From: Odontocerum albicorne
Lineage: Eukaryota; Arthropoda; Insecta; Trichoptera; Odontoceridae
Direction: 5' to 3'
Length of the DNA: 64,000 bases
NCBI GenBank assembly: GCA_949825065.1
Contig: OX463838.1
Location: 310,001 to 374,000 of the forward strand
The notes beneath the pieces were generated by a model. That model saw nothing but the letters and a program-made list of their open reading frames with translations. It did not search any database and had not been told where the DNA came from. Made by a program: the position numbers and the translations under genes. Positions 53,268 through 63,844 of the stretch are shown one piece after another. The first letter of the stretch is position 1. Every line of letters begins with the position of its first letter.

Positions 53268-53655
53268 ACATGCCATCACGCCCTCTTCCTGTCAGGGTAG
53301 ACAAAGAAGACTGAGCGCCAGATTTTCCTATCTCGACACAGCTTTAATCTCTTCTACACACATACACCTTCTAACACAACCCCTATGATTTATCTGACTT
53401 TCAACCTTTCCTTCTTTCAAAATATTCACTCGATCCGACCATACTTCACTTGGTCTTCCTCATCTACGCCTTCCACTGTATATTTGTTTTGTTAATCTTA
53501 CTCCATTCATTCGTTCCACGTGCCTATACCATCTCAGAATGCTATTCTTCATGAGCCTTTAGTTCACACTCTATCCCTAGTCACTTCCTTTCGTATTTTG
53601 TCCTACATTTTCATCCCATTATTATTTTCAATACCACCGAAACAAATCATCCTCT
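53268..53655 (-). mobile_element. LINE-H 3' end fragment
   Basis: TGCCATCACGCCCTCTTCCT...ATTCACTCGATCCGACCATAC...TCCATTCATTCGTTCCACGTG, matching the other LINE-H copies. Confidence 0.7.
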
Positions 53656-54664
53656 ATATATGATGGAGTGCCTAAAAAAAGACAACAGAATTTAAAAATG
53701 TAATTTGTAATTTGATTCTACCACGTATCGTAATGGAGAAATCTTCTTTCTCATATTGGAAAAGTTCTCCCGGCGAGCTGTCAAGCTCTAGTGCCAACCC
53801 CACGGTTTTTTTGCCGTCCAATATTGCGAGGCGGGAGTGACGTTCCGCGGCCAGGGCAGGGACGGGCCGGCGGTAAGCCCCTCCATCAATCAGCAGCCAG
53901 GGCCGGGGCTGGGGCTGGCCATGCGAGACCTGACACATTTTTATCCACCATAATGAGGCTTATTTAATCACCTAACAAATGGGGGGATTACGACACTTAA
54001 ATGACCTTTACATTTTGTAAGCCTGTTGTAAAAAAGTTTTTTTTTGTTTGCATTACTAATCTGTCAATCTACGCCGCCTGGTGGTGGTATAACGTGCGTC
54101 TTCAACCCGATACTTCGGATTCAATTTTTTATGCTGATCAAACAGAAATGTCTTCCTTGTATTTTATTAAAGGTTTCAGCTTTAACTTTGTGGAATTCGT
54201 ATTAGAATATTTTATTGAGAATTGCTTTCTATAATTTTTAGTTAAGTTAGTAACATTGTTTCTACGATATATAGATATTAGATTCACAGTCCCCGCGATA
54301 ATACGTATCGTTTTATATATTGTATTTGCGTGGCAACCAAGTGCGTGTGCGCGGATAATACACACACACACACACAAAAATAGTAATTGGCAACGGGAAC
54401 AACTAAAACCATCATGGAAATTCGCAATGTCGCGCGTTGCATCCTCAAGTTGTTCCGGTGGGCTTATGAATGATGTTAAGTCTGCTCTTTAACTTTTCTT
54501 TCTTAATCAATAAACGATTAACGTTTAGATTCCTATCTCGTCCTGACTTTCCTGTCTCGGTGTTGACGGTAAAGAATTGAAAAAATGACTTCTTCGAGGA
54601 ATAATAAGTAATACGTGTACGCTCATGGATACTAGCGATCTTTACATACGTGTACGTGACCACC
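53656..54664. other. Unassigned stretch
   Basis: 53760-53935 is GC-rich without a recognised frame. An (AC)n run lies at ~54358-54376. ~54170-54200 resembles ~44968. No gene found. Confidence 0.35.
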
Positions 54665-55045
54665 CTTTCTTCTTCTTCCCAGTGTCATGTCAGGTCCCCC
54701 CAACGTTAAATATCACCTGAGAGTAAGCATATTTGTCCCCGGCAGCCCGAAAAGTATCCCCAACGCTCCTTATACCAGTCCAATCACGTATATTGCGGAG
54801 CTAGGAGATTTGCCTGCTGCCAACACCTTTTCAACCCTCTATTTTGCCTTAGATGATCAGGTGCAGTAATTTGTACTTTGCTCCTCTAAGTACATGACCC
54901 AAATAGAACACCTTTCGGATTTTAATGTTAGTCAGCAACTCTCTATCAACGTTGGCTCTTTGAAGAACCCTTGTGTTGCTGACCATATCCGTCCAGGGTA
55001 TCCGTAGCATTCTTCGGTGCATCCACATTTCGAATGCTTCCTTTA
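54665..55045 (-). mobile_element. LINE-C 3' end
   Basis: Collinear with 25599-25975, starting at a CTTCTTCTTCC tail and CAGGTCCCCCCAACGTT. The coding region is frameshifted. Confidence 0.85.
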
Positions 55046-55371
55046 TTTCAATTTTTTTTTTGTGGTTAAAACATTTTGAAGCTTATCACCATTGAAATTC
55101 AGTGGGCATTGATTTTATTCGCGTGATACCTTCTCGCCAACTAACGATGATTTCTGACTGTCACTTTTAATTTATTTTATTTTAGCTTGGCTCGCCATCG
55201 CGTGTCAAATAAATCAATAATTAACTATTAAACTTCGTGAATTTTTATTTATTTATTGTGGATTGCATACACCGTTATTCACATGTTACAAACTTAAATG
55301 TTATCACTTGTTACGAACTTAAATTATGTCACGTGTTCGGAACTTAATTGATATCACTTATTATAATAGAG
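55046..55371. other. AT-rich spacer
   Basis: Short repeated phrases (TATCACTTGTTACGAACTTA; CACGTGTTCGGAACTTAA) at 55290-55360. Nothing else recognised. Confidence 0.3.
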
Positions 55372-55495
55372 AAAATGTAGGATGGTCCTTGTGACGTTTG
55401 AAATGTTATGTCTCAAAGGAATAGGGTAAGATCGTTTTTTTTTGCAAATCGAATCGTTTTTTTTATAAATCGAAAAATTGTTTTGCTCTACATAA
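55372..55495 (-). mobile_element. MITE-2 terminal fragment
   Basis: GAGAAAATGTAGGATGGTCC...GTGACGTTTGAAATGTTATG...TCGAAAAATTGTTTTGCTCT is the reverse complement of the right end of MITE-2. Confidence 0.8.
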
Positions 55496-56463
55496 AATCT
55501 CAAGTTCTATCCAACCGATTGCCTTCAAATTTGGTATGAAACTTTGATAAATGTTTTTATATTGTCCCTACCTTGGAAAATTCGAAACTATTTTTTTTAC
55601 AATTTTTTTAAAATTTTAATATTTGAACAAAAGGGTAAAAAAATTGCAATTTTTTTTAGACAGCCGCCATTTTACGATTTTTTTTTCTTTTTGGTACCAA
55701 CTATAACGATATTATTTCTTATCAAGAAACTGTGTACGATTTTTGTTTCAAATTTACAAAAGGGCTCCTAGCTCACCCCCTTTTTTACGACAAGGTATAA
55801 CAAGGTATATTATTTTTACGACAAGGTATATTATCAAATCATCAATAAACAAACTGTAAAAATGTATAGGTAAAATATTTTTAGTTTTTTTTATTTGGTC
55901 TGAAAAAACGTCCGAAATTCACGCCTAGAATAGTATACCACCTTAAGACGATATTTCGGTCTTTCAGATAGTCGGTTACTGTTTTTTTTTTTTTTTTTTA
56001 AAGTCAGATGAACCAGTTTTTCTGCCGTGTTCTGCTCCCTGTATGGGTCCTATATCGGATGGGACAGTGCATTCTCTCACTTCCTGCATTCGCAGGCCGG
56101 GCGGACCAGTGGCCGGGAGGTTCAGGGCGGGCTCGAGCCCATTAGCGGAGTGGCCCACCCCGAGCCTCCTGGCGTTGCTCGTTACACTGCACTTACTGCG
56201 CGGCTACTCTGCTTCGCTTCGCTACGTCGCTCCGCTCCGTGTTCCGTCTGTTTTGCCTTGCCACACTGCCATTTGCCTGATTACCCCCTCCCCCTGCCAC
56301 TGATATGCACGTCTACAGTGAATGCATTTGTACGTTACAAGATACGGCATATTTGATATGTAAAGGATTTATGCCACTTTCTTCCTTACACGAGGAAACA
56401 ACGTTCTTAACATTATCGTGATTAAAAACTCGACTAATCAGAAATATGAACATTTTTTTACGA
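55496..56463. other. Unassigned stretch
   Basis: AT-rich to 55980, then a GC-rich patch (56020-56330) with frames on both strands and no recognisable product. Confidence 0.35.
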
Positions 56464-56735
56464 AGTACCGTATTTTTCGGACGTAGAGATGCACCCCAAA
56501 TTTATAAAACCATTTAAAAAAAAAAGAATATTATACGATACAATAATATTTACAAACTCTTAATTATTTATTATTATTACTATAACTTGCATCAGCAGTA
56601 TTCAGTTCATCTTCACTCGTCTTAGCAGTGTCACTCGTTTCGCTACTGTCACTTTTCGTATTATTGGTTGAACTATTGTCACTCTCTTCAAAAACGATGT
56701 CATCTACGATACCATCCAAAGCGCTACTAAAATAC
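56464..56735 (-). mobile_element. Possible pogo-like transposon end
   Basis: GTACCGTATTTTTCGGACGT resembles a widespread DNA-transposon terminus. The minus strand encodes a short acidic serine/threonine-rich tail (DNSSTNNTKSDSSETSDTAK, TSEDELNTADAS) like pogo-family transposase C-termini. A related phrase (CTTCGGACCATAAGACGCAC) is at ~57851 in the same orientation, so a clean inverted pair is not shown. Confidence 0.45.
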
Positions 56736-56845
56736 TATCATTATTCCTTCTTTTACAGATCCTCATAAATATTTCACCTGTTTGTATGATATTTGTTTTG
56801 TGCGCTAAATGAACTGTCAAATGAATATAGAGAGATTCAATGGGT

Positions 56846-57514
56846 TTATTCATCAAAATCGATATGGTCCCCTTCAAAGTACTCCCCATCGACTGCAACG
56901 CACTTACGCCAGCGCTTGATCCAATCCTCGAAACACCGCTGGTACTCAATTTTCGGTATGTCCATCTGAGCCGTCTTCGATTTTTTCATGACATCTTCTC
57001 GGATGCTGTAACGCGTTCCGCGAAGCGGTTTTTTAAGTCGGTTGAACAGGAAAAAGTCGCAGGGAGCCAAATCAGGTGATTTCGAAGGCTGCTGGATAGT
57101 AGTCGTGTTGTTTTTGGTAAAAAAACTCATGGAAATCGTGTCTTTCGCGATTTCAACGCGGTCCTTTTTTTGCATGAAATTGAGGTCTTTCGGCACCAGT
57201 TTTGCAGCGACACGTCTGATGCCCAAATCACTAACCAAAATGTCTTGAGCGGATCCATAAGCGATGTTCAAGTCCTCTGCCAGCTCTCTGATGGTCAATT
57301 TGCGGTTTTCGGCCAACATTTCTTTGATTTTATCGATGTTTTTATCGGTTTTCGACTGCCACTACGTTCGTCATCCTCGACCGACTCACGACCACTTCTG
57401 AAGCGTTCGTGCCACCGAAAAACACTTCTCCAACATTTCCAAGGTCTGCGGACCGTTAAATCCGTTTTTCACGCAAAATTTAATGCAAACTCGTTGATGC
57501 ACAGTTGATGCCAT
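56846..57514 (-). pseudogene. Mariner transposase pseudogene, internally deleted
   Basis: Minus-strand start MASTVHQRVCIKFCVKNGFN (57514), a frameshift and stop around 57386, then NRKLTIRELAEDLNIAYGSA, QDILVSDLGIRRVAAKLVPK (second helix-turn-helix), FMQKKDRVEIAKDT, then a deletion joining to SPDLAPCDFFLFNRLKKPLR (third catalytic Asp) and an intact C-terminus (RCFEDWIKRWRKCVAVDGEY). The first two catalytic aspartates are lost. A different mariner subfamily from those at 35299, 42500 and 48171. Confidence 0.92.
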
Positions 57515-59139
57515 TTTCAAACTTGTAAAAAATCGAAAACACGCACAAAGGTAGATGCACTCAGTACAGCGTAACTTTTTCAAATGTCAAGCTATGACGC
57601 TGAAATTTGGAGGGAAGTGTCAATGATAGATGTGGTAACCTAACAAAAAAAAAAGAATTCCGATCGGGTGACTGACAGCGCCACACGGTGGCCGGTCCTA
57701 AAACTTTTTGATCAAAGTAGTAGATGAAATATGAAATATAGATAGTAAAATTAAACACATGCATAGGAAAAAAAAGAAATGCGTGTATGGTATTATTCTA
57801 GTAGTTGAAATTATTTTCTGCAGGGACCTATTGTATTACCTATCACCTACCTTCGGACCATAAGACGCACCCATATTGTAAGTTCATTTTCCAAAAAAAA
57901 GTTGTGTTCTATGCCCCGAAAAACATGGTACGCTATAAACGCAAGTTTTTGAAGCAAATATATTTATATAATTCTGTTCTTTTCTGTGGACTCTTTGTCA
58001 GAGCGTCCGTTTACTGCGTATCGCCAGCTGAGGGTGAGAGCAAACAAATGTTTGGGCGGATCGTCAAGGGTTAACTAGGAGTATATTCAGATTTAAGGGA
58101 AGAATCAGAGCGTCCGTTTACAGCGTATCGCCAATGAACTTGGAACATTTCCGGTACTGAAAACGACGGTTTCAAAAAGCATCTAAATCGAAGTGTTTTC
58201 TCTTGTCCCTACAATTTCCTCGTGCCGATGGCAAGATAATAAATATATTTGCATGAAAGTCACTGTTGACTCCACTTGGCAGCGGCCCATACTCGGCGCT
58301 CCTATCGCGCCTCTTTCCTTTCCCCACCCCTTGGAGCCGTGCCAAGTGAGTATCAACTCGACATTTAAAGGATATATTTTACTTTGGAGAAACATTTTTT
58401 TTGGAAAAACGAGCTTTTATACACATTTTAGTCGTTTAATGGTTCAGTAAAAAAAATGCTGCTTTTTTTACGAGAATAATAAATAGTCCAGTCATAAGAC
58501 CCTATTATTATAGTTCATAATGTATATAGTGTTATTACTTATGGGTTGTGACTGTTTTCTTCTGACGATATCTGCACCGGAGCTACCGGCCATGCTGAGT
58601 TGTCGACTCCTCATATCAGATTTCCCCAAATGGGTTCCGTATGTTAAAATTAAGGGCCACTAAAAATAAAATTTACGCTTTAAAAGATAAAAATATTTTA
58701 TGTACCTTGATAGCTGGCGGACGAGACGATATTTGGGTCAGGTCGCTCTTACTGCACGGCTTGTGTACTACACTTCCTCTATATCTGTAATTGTAGTCCA
58801 GAACCTGCGCATTACATCCACTGTGTATCATACGTGTACTACCACACCTCTAACCTTATCATTTTTTATCTTACAGGTATGTACGAGTATACAGGGCTGG
58901 GCGGCTACATGTGTTTATGAAACATGAAAGAGGGCAAAGTGTGCAGTTGCCTGCCCCCTGGATAAGTGTAACTTTATTTTTTTTATATGCTATGCCAAAA
59001 ATATTTAAGGGATTCCGTTATGTTGTATAAAATATAAAAGAGTTTCGTGACTAAATTTAATTGAGAAACACTGCCATATCATGAATTTATTTAAAATAAA
59101 ATTAACCGAATTATGTAAACTATCTAATAGGGCGGGGTT
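57515..59139. other. Unassigned stretch
   Basis: CAGAGCGTCCGTTTACTGCG (~57999) recurs at ~58106. 58260-58345 is GC-richer. Short frames only; no gene recognised. Confidence 0.35.
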
Positions 59140-60365
59140 TTATAATAGCGCTTTTGCCGTAGTTGGTTCTGTGGTGTCGCATTGTCTACCTCTTAGTGTT
59201 ATAGGTGACGTGTGCAGTTTTAGGAAACACTTGAAGACAACCCTTTTTTTGGAGATCTTATCATAATTAATTATGGTATATGAACACTACACACATACAC
59301 TACCCTACACCTAAATCCGAAGGTGTTACAATCACATATAGGAATATCTACAAAGGTTAGCGAAGCGATAGTCGATAGCGAAGAAGAACTAAAGGAGACC
59401 TTGGAAACTATAGAGAATGTCCCAAATACCAAGTTCAACATGAAAATAAACAAGGACCAAACAAAAGTGATAACCGCAGGCAGAGACGAACACCAAATGT
59501 ACATACTTATGTCAGGAGCTGCACTTAAGAACGGAAAAGAGTTTGTCCATCTTGGAAGCAAGATCACATGGGATGGCCGTACAGAAAGAGAGGTTGACAG
59601 TCGTATCCACCAAGCAAAACTCGCCTTTAATAAGAAATCAAAGATTTTCGAATCCAGCAACATGGACCTAAAGCTCCGCAAGCAGTTGGTCAAAACATAT
59701 GTGTGGAGTATTTTGATGTATGGTTGCGAGACATGGTGCATAGGCGAAAGGGATCGAAAAAGATTCGAGGCCTTCGAGATGTGGATTCGAGGCCTTCGAA
59801 ATCGAAGAAACCAGGCACCTGTCAAACACCATATCAGAAAGGCGTGCAGAATGGATGGATCATATGCAGCGACATGAAAATCTCCTGCACAATATACTGG
59901 AGGGAATGATTAAGGGATCGATTAGCAGAGGGCGTCCTCGCCGGGAGTATCTGGAGCAAATATGCCACGATATGGACTGCACAGAGCTCCTATACAGAGA
60001 TCAAGAGGATCGCTGAAGACCGATCTAAGTGGAGGAGGAGATGCAGGGCTTCGCTGCTAACCAATCCCCAGGATTGAAACTGAAGAAGAAGACAAAGGTT
60101 TCTTTGTAGTTCTCTTTTTCTTGGTAAGTTTAATGTGGGTTCCTTACCAAATATGTTTTTCTGAACATATGCAGATGTGAGGAAGTACCCGTACCTAATC
60201 TAATATCCGTTACCACTACTTTCCTATCCGCACACTCAACACTAATATATTTATTTTGTATTTTTTTAAATATGGCAATAATAGTGGGTTCAAGCCTAGA
60301 GTTAGAGCGCCCTTGAGGAGTATTTGCTCTCTGAACTGTGCTATATAATTTTTCCTTGCGTCATT
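59140..60365 (+). mobile_element. LINE-B 3' end, split by LINE-E
   Basis: Coding end (FYNSAFAVVGSVVSHCLPLS then CSFRKHLKTTLF) and 3' UTR (CACCTAAATCCGAAGGTGTT...ATCTACAAAGGTT) to 59358. The UTR continues at 60092 (TTCTTTGTAGTTCTC, CTAATCTAATATCCGTTACC). Confidence 0.85.
59359..60091 (+). mobile_element. LINE-E, 733-bp 5'-truncated insertion
   Basis: Exact 9-bp duplication ACAAAGGTT at 59350-59358 and 60092-60100, with a GAAGAAGAAG tail at the 3' side. Encodes ~170 open codons: EELKETLETIENVPNTKFNM, KINKDQTKVITAGRDEH, FVHLGSKITWDGRTEREVDS, KTYVWSILMYGCETWC. After frameshifts it ends in RRRCRASLLTNPQ. These are the post-catalytic RT segment (NxxKTK; FxYLGSxIxxDG; LLYGxExW) and C-terminus of RTE-like LINEs. 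The catalytic YADD lies upstream and is absent. Confidence 0.92.
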
Positions 60366-60989
60366 ACATTACGAGTATAATTGTTAAGTGTTCAAAAGTA
60401 GAAATATCTTAAAACAATAATAAAGGTACGAGTATATAACTCCTTAGATAATGTAAAACGAAGAAAAAAGACAAATAAAAAATATACGCATTAATGAAAA
60501 TAGTCTCTTCGCACGTATGCTTTTAATATAGATAATAGTTCATTAATGTAACGCTAAGTATCTAACTTGAAACCCCTTATGTGAAGAAGTTTTGCGTCAG
60601 ACCTGGGAAAATTCCGGGATGCTGGGATGTGTCGGGGTGTGGGTGGCGAATAGCGAGGTCTCAAGGGACGGCACATGACCTGGCCGGGTCGGTTAACACG
60701 CGGGCTTATCGGAAGCAGCGCGGGCCGTTGATAAGGCGCTCCGCTCCTTATGGGCCGTCCGTACCCACTGGGGTCCATAGCCATCTGCGTTATGGGGAAA
60801 TTTTATCGGTTTAATTTATTTTAGATATACTTTACTAACAACCCCACTGGCTCATTTAGATTCATATATCGACTGCTGAGACTTTGGGAATGGATGTTAC
60901 AACAAATTTAACAAACTTAAAATCGTTGCAATATTCCATTTACCGAAAAATCTCACTTTAACATCATTTAAATCCCAATATCCTTAAAG
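60366..60989. other. Unassigned stretch
   Basis: 60560-60800 is GC-rich, with frames of ~77 codons on both strands and no recognisable product. Confidence 0.3.
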
Positions 60990-61455
60990 CGAAGGGTCTA
61001 CAACCAGAGTATTCTCCCAGTACTTACGTATGGCTGCGAGACATAGACGCTTACGGTTAACAACACACAAAAGCTCCAGACCGCACAAAGGGGCATGGAG
61101 AGATGCATGTTGGGATATACTAAAAGAGACCGTAAACGAAACACCTGGATTCGCAATATAACAAATGTAGAAGACGTTATAAAGGTGTACAAAAGAATGA
61201 AGTGGCAATGTGCAGGACACGTAACCAGAATGTCAGACTCCTGATGGACATCCGAAATAATCCAATGGTACCCAAAAGGCATAAAGAGACCCAGAAGAAG
61301 ACCGAAGGTACGCTAGATAAATGAGAGCAGGAAGCATGGCAGCATCACATGGCATCAACAAGCAAAAACCGAACTATTTGGAGTCAACTTGGGGAGACCT
61401 TCATCCAGCAGTGGATCGACCCTGGTGGACAATGATGATGATGATGATGACATCC
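60990..61455 (+). mobile_element. LINE-D 3' end with (GAT)n tail
   Basis: Across frames the plus strand reads VLPVLTYGCE-type sequence (TCTCCCAGTACTTACGTATG), QTLTVNNTQKLQ, MERCMLGYTKRDRKRNTWIR, WQCAGHVTRMSD and PRRRPKVR. This is the TYGxExW...ERxMLGxxxxDrxxNxxIR...WxWAGHxxRxxD...GRRxxRRPxxRW C-terminus of RTE-like LINEs. Ends in GATGATGATGATGATGA. The second copy is at 38461-38764. Confidence 0.85.
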
Positions 61456-61929
61456 TAATGTGACGTCGGGTACAGCCTAGCATTTCCCTTTCATTTGATT
61501 TTTATAAATATTTAATAAAGGAACGGCATTCGATGATAATTTTCCTGTAACAGTAGCAATGACAACAGATCTTATTACAGTAGTCAATTCATCGCATACA
61601 ATTGACTTAAGAGATTAATTCATTTACGTGTCCGGACCATCAATTATGTCACGTGCTTCCAGTAACAAAGATCGCCCTATCAGTCGCAACAATCAGGTCC
61701 TGCGGAAAGCACATATGATATTCGCCAAATATACTCGTACAATGTTTCAGGACAAAACAAATGACCGTTGACTCAACAAATTTACCCATCTCCATTTAGA
61801 AAACACGAATATTATTATTCCCGAAAAAAACTTGCAAAAAACAGGGATATGAAACCATGGTGTTGAACAAAAAAAAACGGTTTGAAAATTTGGACAAAAT
61901 GTTTGCATTTGACTAACAAGATTAATTAC
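61456..61929. other. AT-rich intergenic stretch
   Basis: Nothing recognised. TACTCGTA at 61732. Confidence 0.3.
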
Positions 61930-62775
61930 GATCTATTATATACATACCATCACACCGCCTCCATATCGCGGTAGGCAGAGAAGAGAAAGTACCACTTTAC
62001 TATCGCGGCACACTTATTTCGCCTCTTCTACATCTATACACTTTCTCATACAGCTCCTACATTTCCGTCATTCAAAATATCATGCATCTGCTTCAACCAT
62101 ACTTTCCTTGGTCTTCTAATACCGCGCCTCCCACACACGTGTGTGCTGTGTATTTGTTTTATTATTGTTTCTTTATTCATGTTGTTCATAGTTAAGGCAT
62201 TAACGTTGTAGAGGTTTAAAGACATTGTAATTTATTTTTATCAAACACTGTTTATTCCACTTTTTTGTAACGGTATAACCCTACCGGTTTCAAGGCTTTC
62301 ACCTCATCTTCAGGGGAGCACAAACAAGACTAAATTCCGTTCGAAATGGTACCGATATACACGCTTCAACGATTTGGGACGATTTCGGCCAAGAGCGGAG
62401 AGATTTTTGGAATATAACTGTTTACCAGATGTTCGGACCGATGTACTGACTTAGAAATTTCTAGGGCCTCTAATCTGTCTAATTTATTCCCGTTACTACT
62501 GATATGTAAGAATTTGGCATCATCGATAGAAAAAGTATGGTTTTCACGGTGACAATGATTAGTCATTTCAGAATAAACAGTGTTTGATAAAAATAAATTA
62601 CAATTTCTTTATTCATTCGTTCCACGTGCCCAAACCATTTCAAAGTGCTCTTCTTCATCTTGCTCAACACAGCCTCAAGTTCACACTCATCCCTTATCAC
62701 TTAATTCTGTGTTCTGTCATACATTACTACCCCATGTATTGTTCTTAGTGCCCGCATTTCTACACCTGTTATATC
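61930..62775 (-). mobile_element. LINE-H 3' end, split by PLE-3
   Basis: 61930-62180 (CATACCATCACACCGCCTCC...ACTTTCCTTGGTCTTC) and 62604-62775 (TTCGTTCCACGTGCCCAAAC...TCTTAGTGCCCGCATTTC) are contiguous in other LINE-H copies (34226-34560). Confidence 0.75.
62181..62603 (-). mobile_element. PLE-3: Penelope-like element with GIY-YIG-type C-terminus
   Basis: Exact 13-bp duplication TTTCTTTATTCAT (62168-62180, 62604-62616). The minus strand encodes the last 66 codons of a protein: HCHRENHTFSIDDAKFLHIS, NKLDRLEALEISKSV, LVNSYIPKISPLLAEI, stop. The H-x-HxF-x-hDDAK-hLH...LDRLEALEI pattern is the C-terminal part of the Penelope GIY-YIG endonuclease domain. Then comes a 3' UTR with CTGAAGA...GAAA...TACCGTTAC and the end CATTAACG...TAACTATGAAC. 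The 5' junction begins with a short inverted copy of the 3' terminus (AATTTATTTTTATCAAACAC). Confidence 0.85.
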
Positions 62776-62860
62776 TTTGTAGGCTCAGGGTTCGAAATCC
62801 TGAGCCTAAAAAAGAAAAATGATCTTTGTAGGCTCAGGGTTCGAAATCCGATGCGAAATT
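62768..62860 (+). repeat. Duplicated tRNA-like B-box phrase
   Basis: TTTGTAGGCTCAGGGTTCGA followed by AATCC occurs at ~62774 and ~62824. The B-box-like GGTTCGAAATCC suggests a SINE-derived or tRNA-derived fragment; the rest of a tRNA is absent. Confidence 0.5.
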
Positions 62861-63844
62861 CCCGGGCGCGAGACATAAAAACTACCAATCGACCACGGAA
62901 CTGGTGTTGTGCATAACACAGAAGCGATTTGTAAATGGTAAATGGGAATTATATGAACAGCCATTATTTATTTTAATGAAACGCTACCTTCCATGTGGCG
63001 AAGCTAGTCAAGTGAAAATAATTAAATATCGTCAAACTGCGCCGACTACAATATTTATATCACATGTATGACTCCGGCCCGGCAATGAAGGGTCTAGTCA
63101 GGGTTTTAAAAGGGTGTAGAAGAGTAGGGAAACCGAAATCAAGATGGTTTATCATTATCTGGGTTGTTAAACTTGGGAAGGGAAGGGCTGTTGTTGACCC
63201 ATCGTAAGAGACCCATCCAAGGTTGTAACGCTGATGATGATCATTTGCTTTTTGTTATTACTCGTAAAAGAAAGGTTTTCACATTATTTTCTGTAAAATT
63301 CATCACTATTGCGACAGTGCTTTACCAATTCCGCGTTTCTGAAAGTATTCCAGAATTTATTCTGAACACTTTTTGAAGTTGAGAAAATTTAGTTTATAAC
63401 GAAAAAAAATCTTAATAGCTGCTTCATTGTATAATACTCGTATGTTAGTTGCACTCAATAGCTTTAAGTACAGTTATTTCAAATTATTTCTATGGCAAAC
63501 TTGCTTTACAAAACAGGTCCTAAATGTCCTGGATGTCAACCTCACTATTTAATACTCGTATTTTTATTTGTAACATTCGACGGAAATGTGACGAACAAAT
63601 ACGAAACCTTTACACAACAGAAATGGTCCATTAATTTGATGCTGAAACAGCCGTGGTATAGGGGCGCAAATGACTCTTCTCAGGGCGAAAGCTCTTTGCG
63701 TAAAATATCAAAAAGAATCCCGCGTTTTCCTTTTCTCTACAGTGCGTGTCTTGCTTTATCTTTCCATTAGAGTAATAATTCTTTTACGGCTTCTGTTTTT
63801 CTCCTCGCTGTTTTATGAATGGGCTTTGTGCTGCCATTTTATTT
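62861..63844. other. Unassigned stretch
   Basis: Mixed AT-rich DNA with short frames (63492-63770 + is the longest, 92 codons). None recognised. TACTCGTA at 63259, 63435 and 63553. Confidence 0.3.
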
